A stretch of 15,279 nucleotides of DNA from DATDAH01 sp036525535 (GCA_036525535.1 DATDAH010000153.1:1-15279); one strand, 5' to 3'. Shown: positions 1 through 5,610, numbered from the stretch's first letter. Program-made: numbers and translations. Notes: generated by a model not told the origin, from the letters alone.

Positions 1-648
1 GGACTTGATCGTCCCGGCCGAGGCGTCGGCGCCCCGCATGAAGCTGACCGGGCCGCTGGCCGTGCCGCCGCCCTTCAGCAGCTCCTGGCTGGAGCGGATG
101 CGGGACAGGTTGATGCCGGCCCCGGAGCCGCCCTTGAAGATCGTGCCCTCCTCGACGTACCAGTTGAGGATGGAGTCCATCTTGTCGTCGACGGAGAGGA
201 TGAAGCAGGCGCTGGCCTGCTGCGGCACGCCCTGGACCCCGATGTTGAACCAGACCGGGCTGTTGAAGGCCACCTTCTGGTTGACCAGCAGGTACTTGAG
301 CTCGGCGTTGAAGGTCTCGGCCTCGTCGGTGTCGACGAAGTAGCCGTCCCGGGCACCCCACTCGGTGATGGTGTCGGCCACCCGGTCGATGACCTGGCGC
401 AACGACCACTCGCGCTCGGCGGTGCCCAGCGTCCCCCGGAAGTACTTCTGGGCCACGATGTTGGTGGCGTTCAGCGACCAGGTGGTCGGGAACTCCACGT
501 CGGTCTGCTCGAAGGCGACCGTGCCGTCCCGGAAGTTGGTGATCCGCGCGTCACGCCGTTCCCAGTCGACCATGTCGTAGGGGTGGGTCCCCTCGGTCGT
601 GAAGTGGCGGCGGATGCCGATGCGGGTCTGCTCGGGGGCAAGAGCCAT
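1..648 (-). CDS. nrdJ: Vitamin B12-dependent (class II) ribonucleotide reductase, N-terminal 216 residues, cut by window edge
   Basis: The product reduces ribonucleotides to deoxyribonucleotides using adenosylcobalamin, supplying dNTPs in the cytoplasm without needing oxygen. The open frame runs from ATG at 648 to the first base of the window with no stop, so the 3' part is missing. The start follows a strong ribosome site (TGGAGGACCCAC before ATG). Features typical of the NrdJ family are the early WSLNATNIVAQKYFRG segment, NSPVWFNIG near residues 129-137, the first active-site cysteine in ASACFILSVDD (about C148), and the substrate-loop segment FKGGSGAGINLS near 171-182. No ATP-cone is seen before the catalytic domain. 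The gene is divergent from the RibD-like gene and lies near nrdR, the gene for its expected repressor. Class I and III enzymes lack this N-terminal pattern. NrdJ can carry inteins, but the part seen here is uninterrupted. Confidence 0.93.
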   Translation of the reverse strand, partial: MALAPEQTRIGIRRHFTTEGTHPYDMVDWERRDARITNFRDGTVAFEQTDVEFPTTWSLNATNIVAQKYFRGTLGTAEREWSLRQVIDRVADTITEWGARDGYFVDTDEAETFNAELKYLLVNQKVAFNSPVWFNIGVQGVPQQASACFILSVDDKMDSILNWYVEEGTIFKGGSGAGINLSRIRSSQELLKGGGTASGPVSFMRGADASAGTIKS

Positions 649-719
649 GTGGGTCCTCCAGTGGTCGATGCTAGGGGTCCCGAAGTGCAGTCCCGACGGC
701 TGTAGACGCACCACCTGTG

Positions 720-775
720 CCCCACATCTAGTGCCGAACCCCGGACTTCTTCCCCCTACCACCACCACATCTGGT
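720..775. promoter_or_regulatory. Pair of NrdR-box-like operators upstream of nrdJ
   Basis: Two sites share the core CACATCTnG. One spans 720-735 (CCCCACATCTAGTGCC) and the other 764-775 (ACCACATCTGGT, perfect ACCA/TGGT arms around CATC). NrdR boxes are known as tandem imperfect palindromes upstream of ribonucleotide reductase genes. The cores are 43 bp apart, about four helical turns, as expected for one oligomeric repressor gripping both sites. nrdR is in this window. Assignment rests on pattern and context; the first box is only a partial palindrome. Confidence 0.6.
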
Positions 776-803
776 TCAGGTGCGGGTGGGTGACAGGGGC
801 GTA

Positions 804-832
804 ATTACAGCAGCGTGAGTCGCCCACGTCAA
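804..832 (-). promoter_or_regulatory. Predicted sigma-70-type promoter of nrdJ
   Basis: On the minus strand, TTGACG (832-827) and TGTAAT (809-804) are separated by exactly 17 bp, and each is one mismatch from consensus. Transcription would start near 797, giving a leader of about 149 nt that contains both NrdR-box-like sites. A weaker TAGCAT closer to the gene could be a second start. Confidence 0.55.
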
Positions 833-839
833 CGGCTGA

Positions 840-855
840 GCGAAGAAATCTTCGC
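840..855. repeat. 16-bp inverted repeat just upstream of the nrdJ -35 element
   Basis: GCGAAGA and TCTTCGC are perfect 7-bp arms around a 2-bp centre. The repeat ends 8 bp before the predicted nrdJ -35. Position and symmetry suit an operator for a dimeric regulator. As RNA it would be a 6-bp hairpin with a 4-nt loop, and no T-run follows on either strand, so a terminator is less likely. Confidence 0.45.
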
Positions 856-882
856 CGCCTCCCCCACCCGACGAAAACGGCC

Positions 883-1020
883 GCAGCGCAGCGGTCAGGT
901 ACAGGGCGATGCTGACTCCCCCTTCCCGTGTGGGCTGGGTGATCCTCCACCGCCCCAAAAGCCGCGCCCGACCCGCCGGGGCCGCGAACGCCAACCACCT
1001 GAATCCGACCGCTGCGCTGC
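883..1020. repeat. 138-nt element closed by a perfect 14-bp inverted repeat; possible structured RNA or DNA cruciform
   Basis: GCAGCGCAGCGGTC at 883-896 is the exact reverse complement of 1007-1020. Next to this stem, AGGT (897-900) can pair with ACCT (997-1000) after a 6-nt one-sided bulge. Inside, 4-bp arms GGTG/CACC nested in GGGC/GCCC form a further hairpin around 938-955. The nested layout resembles a folded RNA, but the predicted nrdJ promoter lies downstream of it and the plus-strand gene looks leaderless. It is therefore not clearly in either leader and might be an independent small RNA or a DNA-level element. I found no cobalamin- or FMN-riboswitch signature. Confidence 0.45.
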
Positions 1021-1045
1021 AGCCGCCTCACCCTAGGGAACCTGC

Positions 1046-1116
1046 CTGTGGAACTGAAGTGCGCGGGCTGTGGATTTCTCCGTCTGTGTCCACAGTTCTG
1101 GGTCGGCGGTCCACAG
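1046..1116. promoter_or_regulatory. Four phased DnaA-box-like heptamers (two forward, two inverted)
   Basis: CTGTGGA starts at 1046 and 1068; its reverse complement TCCACAG starts at 1089 and 1110. Start-to-start spacings are 22, 21 and 21 bp, two helical turns each, so all four lie on one face of the DNA, arranged head-to-head. TCCACA is the core of the DnaA box, and actinobacterial boxes are often TTGTCCACA; GTGTCCACA at 1086-1094 differs from that by one base. The array ends 4 bp before the -10 of the RibD-like gene and lies between it and nrdJ. DnaA control of reductase genes is known in E. coli (nrdAB). Another dyad-binding regulator is possible. Confidence 0.5.
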
Positions 1117-1119
1117 GGC

Positions 1120-1125
1120 TACCTT
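1120..1125 (+). promoter_or_regulatory. TANNNT -10 element for a leaderless transcript
   Basis: TACCTT ends 7 nt before the ATG at 1133, and no Shine-Dalgarno sequence precedes that ATG. Actinobacteria commonly use this layout for leaderless mRNAs. No clear -35 is seen; the DnaA-like heptamers occupy that space. Confidence 0.5.
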
Positions 1126-1132
1126 CCGCCCC

Positions 1133-1873
1133 ATGCGCCAGCTGCTTCCCGAGCTCGTGGACGACGCCGACCCGGAGGCGGTGCACGCCTCCCTGCCACG
1201 CGAGCCGCCCGAGGACCGGCCCTTCGTCCTGGTCAACATGATCGAGTCGATCGACGGCGCGGCCGTCGTCGACGGGGTCTCCGGCGGGTTGGGGGGCGAG
1301 GGCGACAAGATCATGTTCCGGGCCGTCCGGGCCGTGCCCGACATCATCCTCGTCGCCGCCCGGACCGCCAACGCCGAGCGCTACAGCGCCCCCCGGGTCA
1401 GCGAGGCGAGCCGGGAGGCCCGCCGGGAGCGGGGACAGTCGGCCACGCCCCGCCTCGCGGTCGTCACCGGTCAGCTCAGCGTGGACCTCAGCCTCGAGAT
1501 GTTCACCGATCCCGGCGACCAACGGCCGCTGGTCATCACGGCCGAAGCCGCACCCACCAACCGGCGTGACGAGGTCGAGGCGGTGGCGGAGATCCTCGTG
1601 GCCGGCGAGACGAACGTCGACCTGACCGACGCCCTGCGTCAGCTGCGACGGCGGGGGGCGACCGTGGTGCTCGGCGAAGGGGGGCCGTCGATGAACGGGG
1701 GCCTGGTCGACCTCGACCTCGTCGACGAGTGGTGCATCAGCCTCTCCCCGACCCTGGCCGGCGGCGACTCCCGCCGGATCGTCAACTCCGCACCGCCCGC
1801 GCTGCGCCACCTGGCCCTCGAACGGGTCTTCGAGCACGACGGCATGCTCTTCCTCCGGTACCTCCGGCGTTGA
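1133..1873 (+). CDS. RibD C-terminal / dihydrofolate-reductase-like pyrimidine reductase family protein
   Basis: This is a stand-alone 246-residue RibD_C-domain protein. The family uses NADPH to reduce 5-amino-6-ribosylaminouracil phosphate in riboflavin synthesis, or related substrates. Seen here are the N-terminal strand and substrate loop FVLVNMIESIDGAAVVDG (31-48), the I/VLVAARTANAERY segment (72-84), and the glycine-rich NADPH-binding motif VVLGEGGPSMNGGLV (178-192). The deaminase domain of bifunctional RibD is absent. From memory, M. tuberculosis Rv2671 has this architecture and can supply dihydrofolate reductase activity, so either a riboflavin or a folate role is possible. The ATG at 1133 is preferred over an in-frame GTG at 1070 because the longer form lacks family similarity and would cover the heptamer array and the -10. 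Its stop is 7 bp from that of the convergent nrdR. Sure of the family, unsure of the substrate. Confidence 0.85.
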   Translation: MRQLLPELVDDADPEAVHASLPREPPEDRPFVLVNMIESIDGAAVVDGVSGGLGGEGDKIMFRAVRAVPDIILVAARTANAERYSAPRVSEASREARRERGQSATPRLAVVTGQLSVDLSLEMFTDPGDQRPLVITAEAAPTNRRDEVEAVAEILVAGETNVDLTDALRQLRRRGATVVLGEGGPSMNGGLVDLDLVDEWCISLSPTLAGGDSRRIVNSAPPALRHLALERVFEHDGMLFLRYLRR

Positions 1874-1880
1874 CGGACGC

Positions 1881-2330
1881 CTAGTTCTTGGTGAGGAGGC
1901 CGATCTCGCGCTCGAAGTCGGCCAGGTCGTCGAAGCCCTTGTAGACGCTGGCGAAGCGCAGGGCGCTCACGCCGTCGATGCGAGCCAGCGCCTCGAGCAC
2001 GGCGCGACCGATGCGCTCGCTGGTCACCTGCGTGCCCTCCAGGCGGACGATGTCCTCGACGTCGGCGGCCAGGGCGTCGATGGTCGCGGGCTCGACCGGG
2101 CGCCCCTTGGCGGCCAGGGCCACGCCGGCGACGATCCGGGCCCGGTCGAAGGGGACCTCGTCGCCCGAGGACTTGACCACGACCAGGGGCGCCTCCTCGA
2201 GGCGCTCGAAGGTGGTGAAGCGGGTGGCGCACTCGAGGCACTCCCGCCGCCGGCGCACCGCCGTGCCGTCGTCGGTCGTCCGACTGTCGACCACCTTGTC
2301 GTCGAGGGAGGAACACGCCGGGCACCGCAC
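1881..2330 (-). CDS. nrdR: Transcriptional repressor NrdR
   Basis: NrdR represses ribonucleotide reductase genes by binding paired NrdR boxes; its ATP-cone senses ATP/dATP. The 149-residue length fits the family. It begins VRCPAC with a GTG start and has a four-cysteine zinc ribbon (C3, C6, C31, C34) ending CATRFTTFERLEE, the typical signature. The ATP-cone follows from about 47 to 137 (VVKSSGDEVPFDRARI through RFASVYKGFDDLADFE). Upstream in-frame codons lack family similarity. Ribosome binding before this GTG is weak, but TACCGT (2344-2339) lies 8 nt upstream, so the transcript may be leaderless or nearly so. The 154-bp gap to the LysM gene holds nothing else I can name. The order lexA-LysM gene-nrdR is common in Actinobacteria. 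The likely target here is nrdJ, about 1.2 kb away. Confidence 0.94.
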   Translation of the reverse strand: MRCPACSSLDDKVVDSRTTDDGTAVRRRRECLECATRFTTFERLEEAPLVVVKSSGDEVPFDRARIVAGVALAAKGRPVEPATIDALAADVEDIVRLEGTQVTSERIGRAVLEALARIDGVSALRFASVYKGFDDLADFEREIGLLTKN

Positions 2331-2484
2331 GGCCGGGAACGGTACTCCCCGCCCCGGGCTCGTTGCCGCCGGGAGAACGACACCGACGCCACGAAGGGGC
2401 CCGATCATCCGGGATCTCACCCCGCGGTCACCCCCACCAACTTGCCGGCGAACTCCTCCCCGCGCTGCACGGCAGGGCGGCTCG

Positions 2485-2877
2485 TCAGCCGGGCAGAACC
2501 AGGTTCTGCCCGGCCTCGAGCGTCGCCCCACCGTTGAGCGCGGCCAGCTCGTCCACCAGGGGACGGACGTCGCCCGAGGGCTGCAGGTCGCGGGCGATGG
2601 TCCAGAGGGTCTGGCCCGGCTGGACCAGGAGGGTCTCGCCACCGGCGGGCACCGGGGTGGAAACGTCGGCGGCGCTGAGTGGGCGGCCGTCGAAGATCCC
2701 CGTCGACAGGACGACGGCCCGGAGCCCGGTCATGGCGACCACCACGAACGCCACGGCCAGGATCAGGGCCATCATCCGACGACGCCGGTACACCGCCGGC
2801 GCAGGTCCCGCGTCGAGCCCACCCTGGAGCAGCCGGAGGGCCGGTCGGGGGTGGGTGTCAACCAGTGCGAGAGCCAT
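2485..2877 (-). CDS. Single-pass membrane protein with C-terminal LysM domain, divergent from lexA (ChiZ/Rv2719c-like position)
   Basis: A 130-residue protein with a basic cytoplasmic N-terminus (YRRRR at 30-34), one membrane segment at about 35-57 (MMALILAVAFVVVAMTGL), a linker, and a peptidoglycan-binding LysM domain at about 83-129 (LVQPGQTLWTIARDL through AGQNLVLPG). The ATG at 2877 follows GAGGAG with a 10-nt spacing; a longer frame to 2982 would read through the LexA boxes and is rejected. In actinobacteria, LysM proteins beside lexA (M. tuberculosis Rv2719c/ChiZ) are SOS-induced and affect cell division and the wall, as YneA does in Bacillus. That role is inferred here from position and the LexA boxes. 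No hydrolase domain is visible, so it may act by binding or recruitment. Confidence 0.85.
   Translation of the reverse strand: MALALVDTHPRPALRLLQGGLDAGPAPAVYRRRRMMALILAVAFVVVAMTGLRAVVLSTGIFDGRPLSAADVSTPVPAGGETLLVQPGQTLWTIARDLQPSGDVRPLVDELAALNGGATLEAGQNLVLPG
2488..2514. repeat. 27-bp perfect palindrome at the 3' end of the LysM gene; possible terminator hairpin
   Basis: Arms GCCGGGCAGAACC (2488-2500) and GGTTCTGCCCGGC (2502-2514) are perfect 13-bp reverse complements around one base. The hairpin encodes the last nine residues of the LysM protein, directly before its stop codon. It would form a very stable RNA stem, but no U-run follows. The LysM ending GQNLVLPG is conserved, so part of the symmetry is dictated by coding. 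Confidence 0.5.
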
Positions 2878-2927
2878 GGACGAGATTCTCCTCGGGGGGT
2901 GTGACACGAACGACTGTTCGCTCCTGC

Positions 2928-2957
2928 ACCCAACCACGAACGACTGTTCGCTGTCAA
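2928..2957 (-). promoter_or_regulatory. Predicted promoter of the LysM gene
   Basis: A consensus -35 TTGACA (2957-2952) is followed after 18 bp by TTGGGT (2933-2928), a poor -10. LexA box 2 occupies the spacer and box 1 lies just downstream, consistent with tight repression by LexA. Confidence 0.45.
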
Positions 2958-2975
2958 GGCCGGACGAACAAATGT

Positions 2976-3004
2976 TTGTCACACCCCTGTCGGGGTGCTA
3001 CCGT
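2976..3004 (+). promoter_or_regulatory. Predicted promoter of lexA
   Basis: TTGTCA (2976-2981) and TACCGT (2999-3004) are separated by exactly 17 bp. Transcription should start near 3011, inside LexA box 4; box 3 overlaps the -35. The leader would be about 36 nt and includes the AGGAG ribosome site. Confidence 0.65.
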
Positions 3005-3046
3005 CACAAACACCTGTTCGTCGCCTGCCCCCTCCAGGAGCCTCCC

Positions 3047-3703
3047 GTGCCTGCAGCCAAGTACACACCCAAGAAGAAGGAGCTGACCGACCGTCAGCGC
3101 CAGATCCTCGACTTCATCGAGGCCGAGACCACCGAGCGGGGCTACCCGCCGTCGGTGCGGGAGATCGGCCAGGCCGTGGGCCTCACCTCGCCCTCCACCG
3201 TGCACTCGCACCTGGCCACGCTGCAGCGCCGGGGCTACCTGCACCGGGACCCGACCAAGCCCCGGGCCATCGAGGTCCGCTACGACCCGAACTCGGGTGC
3301 GGGCGGTCACGAGCGGCGCCCGGTGCGTCACGTCCCGCTGGTCGGCGACGTCGCCGCCGGCACCGATGTGCTGGCCCAGGAGAACGTCGAGGAGGTCTAC
3401 CCGCTGCCCGCCGACCTCACCGGGGACGGCGACCTCTTCATGCTGCGGGTCCGTGGGGACTCCATGATCGACGCCGGCATCTTCGACGGCGACTACGTCG
3501 TCACCCGGGCCCAGACCACCGCCGAGCGGGGCGAGATCGTCGTCGCCGGCATCCCGGGCGACGAGGCCACCATCAAGACGTACAACCGGCGCGACGGCCA
3601 GATCGTGCTGGAGCCGGCCAACGAGCACCTCTCGGAGATGGTGTTCCGCGACGACGAGGTCGTCGTCTACGGCAAGGTCGTGACGGTGATGCGCCGCCTC
3701 TGA
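3047..3703 (+). CDS. lexA: SOS response repressor and self-cleaving protease LexA
   Basis: LexA represses DNA-damage genes and cleaves itself when bound to RecA filaments. The 218-residue protein has an N-terminal winged helix (about 11-78) with the recognition region PPSVREIGQAVGLTSPSTVHSHL, and a C-terminal S24 peptidase-fold domain. The cleavage site is A104-G105 (VGDVAAGTDV), the nucleophile S139 (VRGDSMIDAG) and the general-base lysine K177 (ATIKTYN). The GTG at 3047 follows AGGAG with a 6-nt gap and gives the usual family N-terminus; upstream in-frame codons cross the LexA boxes. It is divergent from the LysM gene and convergent with dapE, whose stop is 18 nt beyond. The target boxes seen here are in its own promoter region and upstream of recA. 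Confidence 0.97.
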   Translation: MPAAKYTPKKKELTDRQRQILDFIEAETTERGYPPSVREIGQAVGLTSPSTVHSHLATLQRRGYLHRDPTKPRAIEVRYDPNSGAGGHERRPVRHVPLVGDVAAGTDVLAQENVEEVYPLPADLTGDGDLFMLRVRGDSMIDAGIFDGDYVVTRAQTTAERGEIVVAGIPGDEATIKTYNRRDGQIVLEPANEHLSEMVFRDDEVVVYGKVVTVMRRL

Positions 3704-3713
3704 GGCGACGCAT

Positions 3714-3734
3714 CGCCGGCCTCAGGGGCCGGCG
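3714..3734. terminator. Hairpin between convergent lexA and dapE, probable bidirectional terminator
   Basis: CGCCGGCC (3714-3721) and GGCCGGCG (3727-3734) form a perfect 8-bp GC stem with a 5-nt loop. It starts 10 bp after the lexA stop and covers the dapE stop codon (3722-3724). There is no T-run on either side, as is usual for actinobacterial hairpins of this sort. It could serve both converging transcripts. Confidence 0.5.
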
Positions 3735-4786
3735 GTGATCAGGTCGTGCAGGACCCGGTAGCTGATGTCCAGGCGATCGCCCTCGACCCGCTCGTTCCTG
3801 TTGTGGGCCAGCGAGGAGTCGCCCGCCCCCAGGTTCACCGCCGGCACGCCCCGGGCGGCGAAGCGGGCCACGTCGGTCCAGCCCAACTTGGCCCGGACCC
3901 CGAGCCCGCTGCGCTCGACCAGTGCGACCAGGAGGGGATGGTCCAGGGACGGGGCTGCGCCCGGCGCCACGTCGACCAGCTCGATCGTGTCGCCCTCCTC
4001 GAGCACCGGGGCCAGGAGGTCCCGCACCGACGCTTCGGCCTCCTCGGGCGTCCGGTCCGGCGCGAAGCGGTGGTTCAGGCCGACGACGGCCGAGTCCGGG
4101 ATCACGTTGGTGGCCACACCGCCGTTGACGCCCACCGCCTGCAGGGCCTCGCGGAACCGGAGGCCCTCGATCACCGGTTGGCGAGGCTCGTGGGCGTCCA
4201 GCAGGCTCAGCAGCGGCCCCAGACGGTGGACGGCGTTCCGCCCCATCCAGGGTCGAGCCGAGTGGGCCCGCTCCCCGGCCAAGGTGACCTCGAGGCGCAA
4301 GGTCCCCTGACAGCCGGCCTCGACCTCGCCGTCCGTGGGCTCACCCAGGATGGCGACATCTCCCTCCAGGAGGTCGGGGCGCTCGACGAAGAGCTCTTCC
4401 AGCCCACTCTCCTTCGCCGCGATCTCCTCCCGGGCGTAGAACACGTAGGTCACGTCCACCGCCGGTTCGGGCACGGCCAGGGCCAGCTCGACCATGACCG
4501 CCAGGCCGCCCTTCATGTCGGCCGTGCCCAGGCCCCAGAGGGTCGTGCCCTCGCGGCGGGGGGCGGCGTTGCCGTTGGCCGGGACCGTGTCGGTGTGGCC
4601 GGCGAGGACCAGCCGCAGGGGCCGGCCCAGGTCGGTCCGAGCCACCAGGTTGTCCCCCACCCGCGTCCGCTCCAGGCCCGGTACCGCGGCCAGCAGCCCG
4701 TCGAGGTGGTCGGTGATGGTGGCCTCGTCGCGGCTGAGCGACGGGATGGCGCACAGCTCCTCGGTGCGGGCGAGGAGATCGGGCAT
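3722..4786 (-). CDS. dapE: Succinyl-diaminopimelate desuccinylase (M20 zinc peptidase family)
   Basis: DapE removes succinate from N-succinyl-LL-2,6-diaminopimelate to give LL-diaminopimelate, for lysine and peptidoglycan. The 354-residue protein shows the M20 layout: metal ligand H64 and helper D66 in AGHTDTVP, the bridging D90 in GTADMKGG, the catalytic E120-E121 pair in YAREE, E149 in LGEPT, and H328 near the C-terminus (SLAHNRNERV). A dimerisation (lid) domain occupies roughly 160-270. The ATG overlaps the dapD stop by one base (TGATG), so the two are translationally coupled. Actinobacterial DapE is often near this length. Other M20 amidohydrolases look similar, but the dapD/dapC/dapF neighbours settle the role. 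Confidence 0.92.
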   Translation of the reverse strand: MPDLLARTEELCAIPSLSRDEATITDHLDGLLAAVPGLERTRVGDNLVARTDLGRPLRLVLAGHTDTVPANGNAAPRREGTTLWGLGTADMKGGLAVMVELALAVPEPAVDVTYVFYAREEIAAKESGLEELFVERPDLLEGDVAILGEPTDGEVEAGCQGTLRLEVTLAGERAHSARPWMGRNAVHRLGPLLSLLDAHEPRQPVIEGLRFREALQAVGVNGGVATNVIPDSAVVGLNHRFAPDRTPEEAEASVRDLLAPVLEEGDTIELVDVAPGAAPSLDHPLLVALVERSGLGVRAKLGWTDVARFAARGVPAVNLGAGDSSLAHNRNERVEGDRLDISYRVLHDLITAGP

Positions 4787-5610
4787 CAGACGGTCGACCC
4801 GTGGTCACGGAGGATGTCGTTCAGGGCGCCCTTGTCGTGGCGCTCGCCTTCGGTCAGGCGCTTGATGACCAGCACACAGGGCAGGCCGAACGTGCCGCCG
4901 GCGAACGCTCTCGGCCGGGTGGCGGTGACGGCCACGGACCAGGGGGGGACGTGGCCCCGGCTGATCTCGGCGCCGCTCTCGGCGTCGATCACCGGCACCG
5001 ACGCGGTGAGGATCGAGCCCGCCCCGAGCACCGTCCCGGTCCCGACCGTCGCGCCCTCGGCGACGATGCAGCGGGAGCCGATGTAGCACTCGTCGCCGAT
5101 CATCACCGGCGCGGCCTGCACCGGCTCCAGCACCCCCCCGATGCCGACGCCGCCGGAGAGGTGGACGTTGCGGCCGATCTGGGCGCACGACCCGACCGTG
5201 GCCCAGGTGTCGACCATCGACCCTGACGCCACGTGGGCACCGATGTTCACGTAGCTCGGCATCATGACCACGCCGCGGTCCAGGAAGGACCCCCAGCGGG
5301 CCGACGCGCCGGGCACCACCCGCACGCCCTTGGCCTCGTAGTCCGACTTCAGCGGGAGCTTGTCGGCGTATTCGAACGGGCCGAGCTCGATGGTCTCCAT
5401 GCCCTGGACCCGGAAGAGCAGGAGCACGGCCCGCTTCAGCCACTCGTTGACGGTCACCGCGCCCTCGCCGTCCCATTCGGCCACCCGCGCCGCCCCCGAG
5501 TCGAGGAGGTCGACCGCCTCGTGCACGATGCCCCGGGCATCGCCGTCCCCGGGGCCCAAGTCGTCCCGCCGGGCCCAGAGGTCGTCGATGCTCGCCTGCA
5601 GATCGCTCAT
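4786..5610 (-). CDS. dapD: 2,3,4,5-tetrahydropyridine-2,6-dicarboxylate N-succinyltransferase
   Basis: DapD transfers succinyl from succinyl-CoA to tetrahydrodipicolinate, the first step of the succinylase branch of diaminopimelate synthesis. It has 274 residues: an N-terminal helical domain (1-100) and a left-handed beta-helix of hexapeptide repeats (about 101-235) with the hallmark MPSYVNIGAHV and MVDTWATVGSCAQIG and HLSGGVGIGGVLEP. Length and motifs match the E. coli type as I remember it rather than the longer (about 317-residue) mycobacterial DapD. The ATG lies 34 nt after the stop of the upstream membrane protein gene. No clear Shine-Dalgarno precedes it; TAGCCT (5625-5620) could be an internal promoter giving a very short leader. 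Its stop overlaps dapE. Confidence 0.94.
   Translation of the reverse strand: MSDLQASIDDLWARRDDLGPGDGDARGIVHEAVDLLDSGAARVAEWDGEGAVTVNEWLKRAVLLLFRVQGMETIELGPFEYADKLPLKSDYEAKGVRVVPGASARWGSFLDRGVVMMPSYVNIGAHVASGSMVDTWATVGSCAQIGRNVHLSGGVGIGGVLEPVQAAPVMIGDECYIGSRCIVAEGATVGTGTVLGAGSILTASVPVIDAESGAEISRGHVPPWSVAVTATRPRAFAGGTFGLPCVLVIKRLTEGERHDKGALNDILRDHGSTV

Larger units (their letters stand above)
2907..3020. promoter_or_regulatory. Four LexA (SOS) boxes in the lexA/LysM-gene divergent promoter region
   Basis: CGAACGACTGTTCG occurs identically at 2907-2920 and 2937-2950. CGAACAAATGTTTG is at 2965-2978 and CAAACACCTGTTCG at 3007-3020. All fit the actinobacterial consensus CGAACnnnnGTTCG; the last two have one substituted arm base each (predicted weaker). 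Start-to-start spacings are 30, 28 and 42 bp. Box 2 lies inside the LysM-gene promoter, box 3 overlaps the lexA -35, and box 4 covers the predicted lexA start, so lexA is autoregulated and the LysM gene should be SOS-induced. Confidence 0.92.

Noticed and set aside
781..1060. Cobalamin riboswitch upstream of the B12-dependent reductase
   Set aside because: GGGAACCTGCC near 1036-1046 looks a little like the end of a B12 box, but the other conserved blocks, including CCCGCnACTG, are missing on both strands.
1866..1881. Small hairpin between the convergent RibD-like gene and nrdR
   Set aside because: GGCGT/ACGCC is only a 5-bp stem with no U-run; too weak to call as a terminator.
2363..3046. 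N-terminal extension of lexA from the upstream in-frame ATG
   Set aside because: It would cross the LysM gene, the lexA promoter and all LexA boxes, and LexA similarity begins only after GTG 3047.
3746..5086. Long plus-strand open frame opposite dapE and dapD
   Set aside because: It is antisense to two well-recognised genes with full motif sets; its product is a low-complexity run without family features, a usual shadow in GC-rich DNA.
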